The notes beneath the pieces were generated by a model, which made no database searches, had not been told where the DNA came from, and saw only the letters and a list, made by a program, of their open reading frames with translations. DNA of 34,437 bases from Pyrinomonadaceae bacterium (GTDB lineage: Bacteria > Acidobacteriota > Blastocatellia > Pyrinomonadales > Pyrinomonadaceae), in contig JAICGZ010000023.1 of the NCBI GenBank assembly GCA_025922875.1, positions 1 to 34,437 of the forward strand, given 5' to 3'. Each line of letters begins with the position of its first letter. The stretch's first letter is position 1. Both the position numbers and the translations under genes were made by a program. This document shows, one piece after another, positions 16,331-23,447 of this stretch.

Positions 16331-16684
16331 CCATTTTTTATATGGATGTCGAGCCATTACGGTTGGCCGGAGAGAAGATTGTGAGGATGTGCTTGTAATA
16401 CTCCGGCTGCAACACTAATCCCAGCACGACGAGCACCAACTCTTGAAGCGACCATCTCCTGCGTCATTGTCAAATTGTCCGTGCTATTTCGATCGTGCAT
16501 CATCAGCAACCAACACGACAGCCTTTCAAGAATCGTGTGCGTCGTATTGCAAATGCATCGCTGAGTCACTTGTGTATCAACGATCGGTAATAGCTCAGCA
16601 GCAACTTCAGAGCAGCTTCGTCATTAACGATGAATCTGTCCAATGTTTTCGTCTCAAGCTGAACTGCGTCTTCAACCAGCTAGC
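16331..16684 (-). pseudogene. Remnant of a Crp/Fnr-family transcription regulator
   Basis: The minus strand encodes the end of a cyclic-nucleotide-type domain and a Crp/Fnr helix-turn-helix in two frames. The first segment (16679 to 16566) reads TKTLDRFIVNDEAALKLLLS and then YYRSLIHK before a stop. The second (16569 to 16357) continues VTQRCICNTTHTILERLSCW with LTMTQEMVASRVGARRAGIS and VAAGVLQ, the Crp/Fnr recognition-helix pattern. The frames meet at CACAAGTGACTCAG with a one-base shift. After GVLQ the frame breaks again, and ILTIFSPANRNG in another frame resembles the family's end. About 120-150 N-terminal residues are gone; the remnant runs directly into the 3' end of the glycosyltransferase gene. 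It is a dead gene. Confidence 0.75.
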
Positions 16685-17748
16685 ACTTCACGGTAAACCC
16701 GTTCCGTGTCGCTTGCCATCCGCGTGAGAGAGTAACGCTGGCGCGCCGCGAGCAGGGCGTTGTGCCCGAGTCGTGAACGCTCCAGAGGGTCAGCTAGTAG
16801 ATTGTCGATGGCTGTGGCTAACGACTCAGGGTCACCCACGGGCACGAGTTTTCCACTGTGCCCGTCCTCGATGATTTCCAGGGCGCCCTCGGACGCCGCC
16901 GCTACGACAGGCAATCCGGCCGCCATTGCCTCAACAATGGATAGGCCGAAGGGCTCGGAGCGCGCCGCGGAGACAAACAATGTAAGGGACGAGAGCACAC
17001 TGGGAATGTCGTCCTGCCAGCCCGGCATCGCGACGCTCCCGTTCAAGCCGAGTTCGGTAACGAGGCTCTCCAGGAATTTTCGATAGGCCATTTGAGCAGA
17101 CTTGTCCTCGCCGATGACAACGAAATGCACTCCCTTGCGCCGCGTGGAGATTAGCGCCGCGGCGCGCAGAAAAACATCATGTCCTTTGATGGGCGCGAGG
17201 TGTCCTACCGTCCCGACCACGACGGGGATGTCGCCGCCTGCAGTGGCATGCGGCAGGGCGAAACGATCGATGTCGATTCCGTTGTGGACGACGGTTATCC
17301 TTGAAGACTCGATGACGCCATTCCGTCGCAGGCTTTCCGCCACAGCTTGAGAGACCGCTATCACGCGACTTACGCCTCTCAGTAGTGGTCTGTTGATACG
17401 TCGTAGTGGGAAGAGCGCGTGGCGGGTGAGCACGAGCCGGCCGCGCGACACCAGTCTCACGGCCAGGGCCGCGAGATGGTAATCCCTGGCCGCGTGCGCA
17501 TGGACTATCTCGATATCATGTGCATGCATGAACCTGGCGAGGGCTATCAGGTTCTTCACGTAGTTGACCCGGCTTAACGCGAGGGTGCTTTCTTTTTTCA
17601 GGAACGACAATTCGGACCAGAGCGGTGAACCGGGGACGGCCGCTGCGTAGACTTCGTGTCCGAGATCAGACAAGCACCGAGAGAGGTCCGCTAAGTGCCG
17701 TTCGCCGCCGCCGAACGTGGTCACGGAGCATACCTGCAAAATCCTCAT
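16672..17748 (-). CDS. GT4-family (GT-B fold) glycosyltransferase
   Basis: This glycosyltransferase has about 358 residues. The N-terminal domain begins MRILQVCSVTTFGGGERHLA, where GGGE is the acceptor-domain glycine loop, and IEIVHAHAARDYH follows. The C-terminal nucleotide-sugar domain has VGTVGHLAPIKGHDVFLRAA and the E-x7-E motif in EPFGLSIVEAMAAGLPVVA. It transfers a sugar to a lipid-linked or surface glycan; donor and acceptor are unknown. I favour ATG 17748 over GTG 17775 because GT4 proteins typically begin with MRI; neither has a strong ribosome site. Two 60-base samples (16861-16920 and 17401-17460) are about 70% G+C, well above neighbouring genes. With the adjacent tRNA and pseudogene this suggests acquisition by transfer. 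Confidence 0.9.
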   Translation of the reverse strand: MRILQVCSVTTFGGGERHLADLSRCLSDLGHEVYAAAVPGSPLWSELSFLKKESTLALSRVNYVKNLIALARFMHAHDIEIVHAHAARDYHLAALAVRLVSRGRLVLTRHALFPLRRINRPLLRGVSRVIAVSQAVAESLRRNGVIESSRITVVHNGIDIDRFALPHATAGGDIPVVVGTVGHLAPIKGHDVFLRAAALISTRRKGVHFVVIGEDKSAQMAYRKFLESLVTELGLNGSVAMPGWQDDIPSVLSSLTLFVSAARSEPFGLSIVEAMAAGLPVVAAASEGALEIIEDGHSGKLVPVGDPESLATAIDNLLADPLERSRLGHNALLAARQRYSLTRMASDTERVYREVLAG

Positions 17749-17880
17749 TTCACGTAACCGTTGAGTAGCCGACACGCTCGCGCCACTTTTGCGGGTCTTG
17801 TGAGCAGTGAAATACAGAGTCGATAGTGATGTTATCGACAGTCAGCTCGGGCTCAAACTCGGCATTTATCGCGATATTGC

Positions 17881-17957
17881 TGGTGCACCCGGCAGGGCTC
17901 GAACCTGCGACCTTCTGATTCGAAGTCAGACGCTCTATCCAACTGAGCTACGAGTGC
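17881..17957 (-). tRNA. tRNA-Arg (anticodon TCG)
   Basis: The minus strand folds as a standard tRNA. The acceptor stem GCACTCG pairs with CGGGTGC, the D-arm includes AGCTCAGTTGGATAGAGC, the anticodon loop is CTTCGAA (anticodon TCG, reading CGA codons), and the T-arm is GCAGGTTCGAGCCCTGC. The 3' CCA is encoded (17881-17883). Its 3' end points toward the GC-rich glycosyltransferase gene. I found no second copy of the tRNA 3' end that would mark an att site. Confidence 0.97.
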
Positions 17958-18055
17958 ACGATGGGGAATGGTAAATGGTTCGCGACGAATGGTAAAGCGA
18001 AAAGCTTGCCTCAAAATGTTTGAGCCACAAAGAAGCACAAAAGCAAGTTAGACCC

Positions 18056-18110
18056 GCTTTGCCCGAAAAGTGGGGCATACAACAAGCGAAAATAGACTTT
18101 CGGGCAAAGC
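18056..18110. repeat. Inverted repeat GCTTTGCCCGAAA plus decayed CGCAAAG-type arm
   Basis: GCTTTGCCCGAAA (18056-18068) is complementary to TTTCGGGCAAAGC (18098-18110) across 29 nt. Just beyond, CTTTGCGCCTTTGCGGGA (about 18144-18161) matches one arm of the CGCAAAGG family without a clear partner. The 17958-18200 gap between the tRNA and cytochrome c genes otherwise holds nothing I can name. Confidence 0.75.
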
Positions 18111-18200
18111 CAGTTAGGCCTTTAGATCTTCTTTGCCACCTTTGCGCCTTTGCGGGAAATCGCGTCCTGCGTTTTTTGTACCTTCTTGTGGCTCGCCCAC

Positions 18201-18611
18201 TCATCTCCCCTGAAAATTCGTGCGGATAAATCTCACCATTTCCGTGATCTCTTCCGGTGTCAATTTGTCTTTGAAGGCCGGCATCTCCTCTTCACCGCCG
18301 GTGATTACTTTAGCAAGCTGGTCGTCGGTGTGCTTGATAGCATGCTCGGCTTTCAACGAAGCAACCTTGATCTGTTTGTTTTCCACTTTGACGAGGCCGC
18401 CCTCGCCGGTTGGACCATGGCACGGCTCACAATGCTTCGCGTAGTTGGCGCGAGCTGTCGCCAACGGATCTATTGGTGCTGTTGGAGCAGCCGGTGCTGG
18501 TGACCCGGCCGCAGTTGGTGTCGATGTGTTGGTTGGAGTTGCCGTTTCAGTGCACGCAGTGGCGATCAATGTAAGCGCAATGCAGGTTAGAGCAAGCGAG
18601 ATTAGTTTCAT
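18201..18611 (-). CDS. Monoheme cytochrome c lipoprotein
   Basis: This 136-residue protein starts at ATG 18611 (GGAGA about 10 nt upstream) with a lipoprotein-type signal (MKLISLALTCIALTLIATAC), probably lipidated on Cys20. A Thr/Pro/Ala-rich linker of about 30 residues follows, then a small class I cytochrome c domain. The heme site is CEPCH (residues 61-65) and the likely sixth ligand is Met110 in EEEMPAFKDKLT. It is anchored on the outer face of the inner membrane, or the outer membrane, and would accept electrons from the Rieske/cytochrome b-c complex encoded immediately upstream (66-nt gap). An open frame to 18701 exists, but the extra residues come from an intergenic repeat. Confidence 0.92.
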   Translation of the reverse strand: MKLISLALTCIALTLIATACTETATPTNTSTPTAAGSPAPAAPTAPIDPLATARANYAKHCEPCHGPTGEGGLVKVENKQIKVASLKAEHAIKHTDDQLAKVITGGEEEMPAFKDKLTPEEITEMVRFIRTNFQGR

Positions 18612-18676
18612 CAGACAGTTTCTCCGGTATTGTTTTTCGGTCCACAGATTACACAGATTATACCGAGCAGAGAAGT

Positions 18677-19954
18677 TTACTTTTTCAACTTCACGATCCA
18701 CTCACCGATTTCTCGCATTTGCGGTTCCGTAAGTTTGTCGGAAAACGATCTCATTGGAGGCTCAAGACCGTAAGCTGCCGGGTCTTTTAGTAAACCGACG
18801 ATGTCGTCGACAGTGCGGCGCGGTTTGGCAGACACATCAAGCAGCGGCGGAAACCTCAATGGACCCTGTTGTGCTCCTTCACCACGCTGGCCATGGCAGT
18901 TTACGCAAAACTTTGTATACATGACGGGCGGTTCTCCCACGTCCTGACCCGCCACCGGCGCCGCGGCAAGCCTGATCGCTGTTGGTTTGAAGGGCTCGCG
19001 TCGCAATAATTCCTCCTGTGCTGCTTGTCGCGAAAGCTGTCTCCACGTTTGTTCATGTCTGCGATCGCTGAGATACGCAGCACTCGTCATGAAACCAACC
19101 CACACGACGATTGCTCCCAGGACCGCAGTGCCGAACATTCTTTGACGTTTCAGCCATGGCAACAACAACAGAACCAGCAGCACGACGCCCGGAAGCACTA
19201 ACCCCGCTAACGATCCCAATCCTCCGGGAATGTACTTCAGAGTTTGATAAAGCCAGAGGAATTGTAATCCGGGCCGAGGCAGATACTCCGCCGTCATCTC
19301 CGCTACGGCTGGACCAAGCGGCGCCGGATTTTTCAACGACCAAACCGCCAGCGCTACGAAAACCAGACCGCCGGCAATTGCGTGGCGCCACATGTTGGAC
19401 CAGTACGCGCGAAAGCCTGAAAACCTCCAAACAACCACCGCCACAATACACGCGGGAATCAACAGCACATGCAGCGCAAAGAACCGCGAAAGCGTGAGTG
19501 TTGAAATGTTGCTGCCGCCGAGTAACCAGAATCGCGAGTTGCGCCCGACAAACGGAAGACCACTCATCAGACCTTCCGCTACACGCGTGCTGAAAAATGC
19601 GCGCGCATCCCACGGAAGGGAATACCCAGTACCGCCCGCAGCCATGATTAATCCCAAAAGCAAGACGGCCGCGATCCAGTGAACTCTCGCATAAGCGTAG
19701 GTCTGAAACAGAAACAGTTGAATAACGTGAAGGAAGGCAAAAACCGTGAGCCACTGCGATCCATAGTGATGCAGTGAACGAATCCATGAGCCTGACGACA
19801 CAACCTTTTCGATGTAAGAAACGGTCGTGTAAGCGTGGTCCACTGAAGGCACGTAATAAAACGCCAGCAACACTCCAGTCAGAAATTGCACCAGCAGGAG
19901 AACGAGGACGATGCCGGTCGTTGTTTGCAGCCAGGCGCGAGCCTCAGGAGTCAT
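18677..19954 (-). CDS. Cytochrome b (b6/subunit IV-like) fused to a C-terminal cytochrome c domain
   Basis: This 425-residue protein fuses a cytochrome b N-terminal half (helices A-D), a subunit-IV-like part with three further helices, and a soluble cytochrome c domain with CVNCH at 350-354 and likely ligand Met401. Helix B has the normal heme ligands His62 and His76, and the motif GYSLPWDARAFFSTRV is intact. Helix D has His162 but Trp176 and Arg177 where the second bH ligand should be (14 or 15 residues on). The Qo-site PEWY motif reads PGLQ (228-231) in the otherwise well conserved context YLPRPGLQFLWLYQ. Both changes are codon substitutions with no frameshift. The start ATG overlaps the Rieske stop (ATGA). 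Quinol oxidation and cytochrome c reduction are the family role; activity here may differ. Confidence 0.93.
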   Translation of the reverse strand: MTPEARAWLQTTTGIVLVLLLVQFLTGVLLAFYYVPSVDHAYTTVSYIEKVVSSGSWIRSLHHYGSQWLTVFAFLHVIQLFLFQTYAYARVHWIAAVLLLGLIMAAGGTGYSLPWDARAFFSTRVAEGLMSGLPFVGRNSRFWLLGGSNISTLTLSRFFALHVLLIPACIVAVVVWRFSGFRAYWSNMWRHAIAGGLVFVALAVWSLKNPAPLGPAVAEMTAEYLPRPGLQFLWLYQTLKYIPGGLGSLAGLVLPGVVLLVLLLLPWLKRQRMFGTAVLGAIVVWVGFMTSAAYLSDRRHEQTWRQLSRQAAQEELLRREPFKPTAIRLAAAPVAGQDVGEPPVMYTKFCVNCHGQRGEGAQQGPLRFPPLLDVSAKPRRTVDDIVGLLKDPAAYGLEPPMRSFSDKLTEPQMREIGEWIVKLKK

Positions 19955-20439
19955 GCGGACTCCTTCGAGACATATTGCACTTGAAGTTTCCCGTCCTGAA
20001 CACGCGCGGGCATTGCATCAAGACCGCGCGCTGCGGGACCGCTGATGCGCGCGCCGTCCGCCGCGAAGTAACTCTCGTGGCAAGGACATGAAAACCGGTT
20101 TGCATTTTGCTCCCATGCGACTTCACAGCCTTCGTGCGGACAGACTGCGGACAACACCTGGTTGTTCTTCGCAGGTAACACAAAAACGCTGTGTTCTTCG
20201 GTTGTAACGGCCCAGCCTGCGATGTGCTCCGCAACGATCTTCCGGCTGACAGGATGTGGTCCAGTCAATTCAGTGAGCGACGCCACGTCAAGCCAACGAT
20301 CGCTGGCGACGCCGATTCTGGGCCGCAGAAAACGAAACGCGGCTCCGCCGATCGAAGCGAATACGCCGGCCAAAACGCCGAGCGGCAGGATCTGTAAAAA
20401 CGAGCGACGTGATTTGTTCATAGGTGAATTATTTGTCAT
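19951..20439 (-). CDS. Rieske [2Fe-2S] iron-sulfur protein
   Basis: This 162-residue protein has an N-terminal twin-Arg-like sequence (NKSRRSFLQILPLG) and one hydrophobic helix, so it is probably Tat-exported and membrane-anchored, with its cluster domain outside. The cluster motifs are CPHEGC (Cys100, His102, disulfide Cys105) and CPCHESYF (Cys118, His121, disulfide Cys120), complete for a high-potential Rieske centre. The usual CTHLGC/CPCHGS pair is altered at non-ligand positions, which could shift its potential. It would carry electrons from quinol at cytochrome b to cytochrome c. The gene is directly coupled to cytochrome b by a 4-nt overlap. A second Met (MNKSRR) is an alternative start. 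Confidence 0.94.
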   Translation of the reverse strand: MTNNSPMNKSRRSFLQILPLGVLAGVFASIGGAAFRFLRPRIGVASDRWLDVASLTELTGPHPVSRKIVAEHIAGWAVTTEEHSVFVLPAKNNQVLSAVCPHEGCEVAWEQNANRFSCPCHESYFAADGARISGPAARGLDAMPARVQDGKLQVQYVSKESA

Positions 20440-20463
20440 ATATCATTTGACATTTATCATTTG

Positions 20464-20646
20464 TCATTTATTGAGGTTCGAAGCGAACACTAAATGAAAA
20501 ATGAGAAATCTCAAATGATATATGACCAATGTTCTCTTCACGCATCCTTTGACGCAGAACTGGTCACCTTTCTTCCCCCGGTTTGCATTCAGCCCGCAGA
20601 CTGGGCAGAATAACTTCGCATCGTTGAATCTTCCAGGGTCAGTCAT
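20464..20646 (-). CDS. Possible tiny zinc-ribbon protein
   Basis: A 60-codon frame starts at ATG 20646. Its first 38 residues contain two Cys pairs, FCPVCG and FCVKGC, a pattern consistent with a small zinc ribbon. The last 22 residues are translated from ATTTGTCATTTATC-like intergenic repeat sequence and end close to the Rieske gene, so the C-terminus may be added or eroded. It lies upstream of the Rieske gene on the same strand and 27 nt from the divergent HemQ start. A role in assembling the bc-type complex is conceivable but unproven. Confidence 0.4.
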   Translation of the reverse strand: MTDPGRFNDAKLFCPVCGLNANRGKKGDQFCVKGCVKRTLVIYHLRFLIFHLVFASNLNK

Positions 20647-20673
20647 CTTTATCCGAACCGAGGTTTAAACAAA

Positions 20674-21444
20674 ATGAGTAGCGATAAGGATCCAGGCAAT
20701 GCCGCACGCGGTTCCCTTCGTCTCGCACCCACCAACTCAGAGATCGAAATAGAAAAGGCAAGACTCCCTCGCCAGTTCGTTAATTTCACCTTCTATCACG
20801 CGCGACCCGAATGGCGGTTGCTCTCAGACGGCGACAAACAACGTTGCCGCGATGAGTTTGTTAATACTGTCGATGAATTTCGCCGTTCATTGTTGATTCA
20901 CTCTTATTCGACTATCGGACTTCGCTCAAATGTTGATTTCATGATCTGGCGCATCGGTTACGAGCTCGAACCGATTCAGGAGATGACCGCTCGACTCAAC
21001 AAGACCGAGATGGCCAAGTACATCGAGCCTTCGCAATCGTTTCTCTCCATGACCAAGCGATCGATGTATATCGATAAGGACAATCCCGAACACGTCGAAG
21101 ATCGGCTGCACATCGTTCCCGGCAAATCGCAGTATCTCTTTGTTTATCCTTTTGTGAAAACGCGCGAGTGGTATTCGCGGCCTGCGGAGCAGCGACAGGA
21201 GATGATGGATGAGCACATCCGGATCGGTTCGAAATACCGGTCGGTGAAACTTCACACCACCTACTCCTTCGGCCTCGACGATCAGGAGTTTGTAGTTGCT
21301 TTTGAGACCGATTATCCGGCTGACTTTCTCGACCTGGTCCAGGAGCTCAGGGAAACGAAGGCGAGTTCTTATACACTACGCGATACCCCGATGTTCACCT
21401 GCCGGCAACGAACGCTGACTGAGTGTCTCGAGGCCCTTGGATAA
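20674..21444 (+). CDS. hemQ: Coproheme decarboxylase (HemQ/ChdC, chlorite dismutase family)
   Basis: This 256-residue protein belongs to the chlorite-dismutase fold, HemQ branch. It converts coproheme III to protoheme b with peroxide in the coproporphyrin-dependent heme pathway. Diagnostic segments are YLFVYPFVKTREWY, with the catalytic Tyr (Tyr158), IGSKYRSVKLHTTYSFGLDD, with the proximal His (His194), and SSYTLRDTPMFTC. The missing distal Arg and the FGLDDQEF context fit HemQ rather than chlorite dismutase. The N-terminal 30 residues are polar and variable. It is divergent from the Rieske/cytochrome operon, a sensible pairing of heme supply with heme-using proteins. Two inverted repeats follow its stop. 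Confidence 0.92.
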   Translation: MSSDKDPGNAARGSLRLAPTNSEIEIEKARLPRQFVNFTFYHARPEWRLLSDGDKQRCRDEFVNTVDEFRRSLLIHSYSTIGLRSNVDFMIWRIGYELEPIQEMTARLNKTEMAKYIEPSQSFLSMTKRSMYIDKDNPEHVEDRLHIVPGKSQYLFVYPFVKTREWYSRPAEQRQEMMDEHIRIGSKYRSVKLHTTYSFGLDDQEFVVAFETDYPADFLDLVQELRETKASSYTLRDTPMFTCRQRTLTECLEALG

Positions 21445-21451
21445 AGTTGGT

Positions 21452-21494
21452 CCACAGATTACACAGATTCCACGGATATCCGCGTAATCTGTGG
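21452..21494. repeat. Inverted repeat, CACAGATTACACAGATT family
   Basis: CCACAGATTAC (21452-21462) pairs with GTAATCTGTGG (21484-21494), and the interior contains CGGATATCCG. It lies just after the HemQ stop and may serve as a weak terminator. A half copy (CCACAGATTACACAGATT) is at 18641-18658. Confidence 0.85.
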
Positions 21495-21561
21495 CTTCTT
21501 CTGATCCTCACCACGCCTGTTTATTCGCAAACCGAGTATCTTTGGTATGAAGCAAATGATT

Positions 21562-21643
21562 TCTCCCGCAAAGGCGCAAAGAAGAAGGCAAAGGAAGATC
21601 AAAGGTTTCCTTCGCGCCTTCTTCTTTGCGCCTTTGCGGGAGA
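21562..21643. repeat. Long inverted repeat, CGCAAAGGCGCAAAG family
   Basis: Two arms of 28 bp (21562-21589 and 21616-21643) are perfect complements. Each contains the CGCAAAGGCGCAAAG core and an added GAAGAAGGC. The element sits between two convergent genes (HemQ and the haloperoxidase-like gene), where a hairpin could stop transcription from both sides. It is the largest copy of this family in the window. Confidence 0.92.
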
Positions 21644-21650
21644 CCACCTC

Positions 21651-23315
21651 TTAAACGATCACAGTCGTCCCGTCGAATTTAGTTAGGCTGAAGCCATTGA
21701 ACACTTCGTTGTAACAAGCTCGCTGGTCTCTAAGGATCCCAATCGCTATTTGCTCGCCGAGCTTCATTGACTCCGCTGCATCCGAACGCCAGTGGACGCC
21801 AGCCGTGTTTCTCCCGAGCGCCACGTTTGCGGCGACCTTATTGAGTTCGCCACCTACTGTCAGATCTCCGGCGTCGGAATCGACGTAAGGCGCCAAACTT
21901 AATCCATCATCCGCCGGTTGCACGGGCGCTAGTCCGATGTCGACCAGACGTGTACTCTCTTTGAACCACGCCTTCAGAATCGTCACGCACGCGCCGGCGA
22001 CGGTCGCGTGTCCCGCGCCGTACGCCGGATGTGTTGGCGAACCTTCCGGAAACGCCATCGGCAGCAGCGCACTGCCCGCGGGCATGAACCCCTTCAATCG
22101 ATTAGTGTCTGAGAACGAATTCAGTATCTCCGGATGCACCGGATAATCCGCGCCCGCGAAAAGTGTCCGGTGAACTCGCGCCGCCTGCACTTCAGGTCGC
22201 AAACGTCGATGCACAAACCATTTCTGATACCAAACGGCTTTCAGAGCGCGAGTCGAGACTTCGCACAGGAGCGTTGCGATGTGTGGACCACCAAACGTGC
22301 CGAATCCTATTTGGCTCGAGTTGCCGTTGTACGGATTGCCGTCGTCGAAAGGCGCGCCTGCTCCGGCGAGGATCAGGAAAGCATGGAAGTAGGCTTGGAA
22401 CAAAACGTCGATGTGCACCCATTGCCCGATGTCGCGGCCGTTGCGCATGTAGCGCGGCACGGGATCGAAAGCATCGGGCGGTTGTGCAATTCCCCGCTGG
22501 ACCGCAAGCCACGTGTTGAAGTCGGTCATGTAATTGACGCCGGGCAGCGTCGTTGTGATCTTCTGCTCGATCTTGTTCGCGCCGAAATTGCAGTCTTGAT
22601 AAAAGAATTGAGACAGATACGGTCCCACTCGATCGCCAGGAGTCAGACCACGAAATAATGTGGCTGTCGTAACTGCGCCGCCGGTTTTTGGCCCGCCGAA
22701 ATCAGCACCGTACAACGTGAGATCCGCAGCCGCCGCGTTGGCGATTGGGTTTGCTGCGTACTGCGAATACGGAACATCTCGCAGCAGCGCCATCCAATAG
22801 TTTTCTGAAATCTCAGCGGCTTGTGCACGGCTTGCAAACGCGGGCGCCGGTGGTTGCACCAGCGCGTGTGCGTCAGGACCTTCCATGTCGAAAGCCAAAC
22901 CCGATTGAGGATTTGTCAATCGTGTGCTGCCGCCGAGTGGAATTGCATCGAAGTCCGCTGGTCGACCGCTGTTTATGGCCTGGAGCAACGCTGCGTAAGC
23001 GCTGAGATCAACGGTGCCGTCGTCGTTGTGGGGCAAGCCTTTCGAATAACTACCGAGTTTGTTTGGGTAGAGATCCTCATCCTGATTCGATGGGTGTGGC
23101 AGGTTCTGTGGTGTGGCTTTTAGTCCGGCGGTTGCTGCATCGCGCCGGAGTTTTGCGCAGTCGTTGGCGCGTTGGTTCGATCCGTCCGCGGCGTGGGCTT
23201 CGGATCTTTCGGTTTGTAACAGGGGTTCGACGCCGATGACGCTTGCAGCGATCGTTGCGGCGCCTGCTCGGGTCAGAAATGTACGTCTGTTGGGGTGTAA
23301 AGATTCTGGGCTCAT
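21651..23315 (-). CDS. Vanadium-dependent haloperoxidase-like (PAP2 superfamily) secreted protein
   Basis: This protein of about 554 residues has a twin-arginine signal (NRRTFLTRAGAATIAASVIG), so it is probably folded with its cofactor before Tat export. The vanadate/phosphate pocket motifs are present in order: KWFVHRRLRPE (K-x6-RP type), SPTHPAYGAGHATVAGA (GH motif) and GRNTAGVHWRSDA (R-x6-HW region). The family includes vanadium chloro/bromoperoxidases and related acid phosphatases; halide oxidation with peroxide is possible, but which metal or ion it uses cannot be told. I start at ATG 23315, since the Tat motif follows within ten residues and the longer reading begins in intergenic repeat sequence. 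Single gene between repeats. Confidence 0.85.
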   Translation of the reverse strand: MSPESLHPNRRTFLTRAGAATIAASVIGVEPLLQTERSEAHAADGSNQRANDCAKLRRDAATAGLKATPQNLPHPSNQDEDLYPNKLGSYSKGLPHNDDGTVDLSAYAALLQAINSGRPADFDAIPLGGSTRLTNPQSGLAFDMEGPDAHALVQPPAPAFASRAQAAEISENYWMALLRDVPYSQYAANPIANAAAADLTLYGADFGGPKTGGAVTTATLFRGLTPGDRVGPYLSQFFYQDCNFGANKIEQKITTTLPGVNYMTDFNTWLAVQRGIAQPPDAFDPVPRYMRNGRDIGQWVHIDVLFQAYFHAFLILAGAGAPFDDGNPYNGNSSQIGFGTFGGPHIATLLCEVSTRALKAVWYQKWFVHRRLRPEVQAARVHRTLFAGADYPVHPEILNSFSDTNRLKGFMPAGSALLPMAFPEGSPTHPAYGAGHATVAGACVTILKAWFKESTRLVDIGLAPVQPADDGLSLAPYVDSDAGDLTVGGELNKVAANVALGRNTAGVHWRSDAAESMKLGEQIAIGILRDQRACYNEVFNGFSLTKFDGTTVIV

Positions 23316-23367
23316 AGGGGCGGTATTCTTACCACATTGGAGAGGTGGAGAGGAAGAGGAAAGAAGG

Positions 23368-23437
23368 GACAGGATTACAGGATTTATCAAGATGAACAGG
23401 ATGAATCTTGTAAATCTTGAAAATCTGTAATCCTGTC
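23368..23437. repeat. Inverted repeat, ACAGGATTACAGGATT family
   Basis: GACAGGATTACAG (23368-23380) pairs with CTGTAATCCTGTC (23425-23437), and looser complementarity continues inward (ATCAAGAT with ATCTTG). It separates the haloperoxidase-like gene from the upstream FecR-like gene on the same strand. A half copy (GGACAGGATTTCAGGATTT) is at 28242-28260. Confidence 0.87.
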
Positions 23438-23447
23438 TAAGGGTTAA

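Noticed and set aside
16193-16384. Plus-strand 60-codon frame upstream of the STAND gene
   Set aside because: No homology recognised, weak start, and its end overlaps the decayed Crp/Fnr remnant in antisense.
17881-17957. tRNA-Arg as an attachment site for an integrated element
   Set aside because: No repeated tRNA 3' end and no integrase gene were found in the window, so only the indirect evidence of GC shift and pseudogene remains.
19053-19787. Minus-strand 244-codon frame inside the cytochrome b gene
   Set aside because: It is a different frame of the same strand; the cytochrome b frame has clear motifs through the whole stretch.
22134-22658. Plus-strand 174-codon frame opposite the haloperoxidase-like gene
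   Set aside because: Antisense shadow; no signal, no domain, and the minus-strand frame is conserved through this region.
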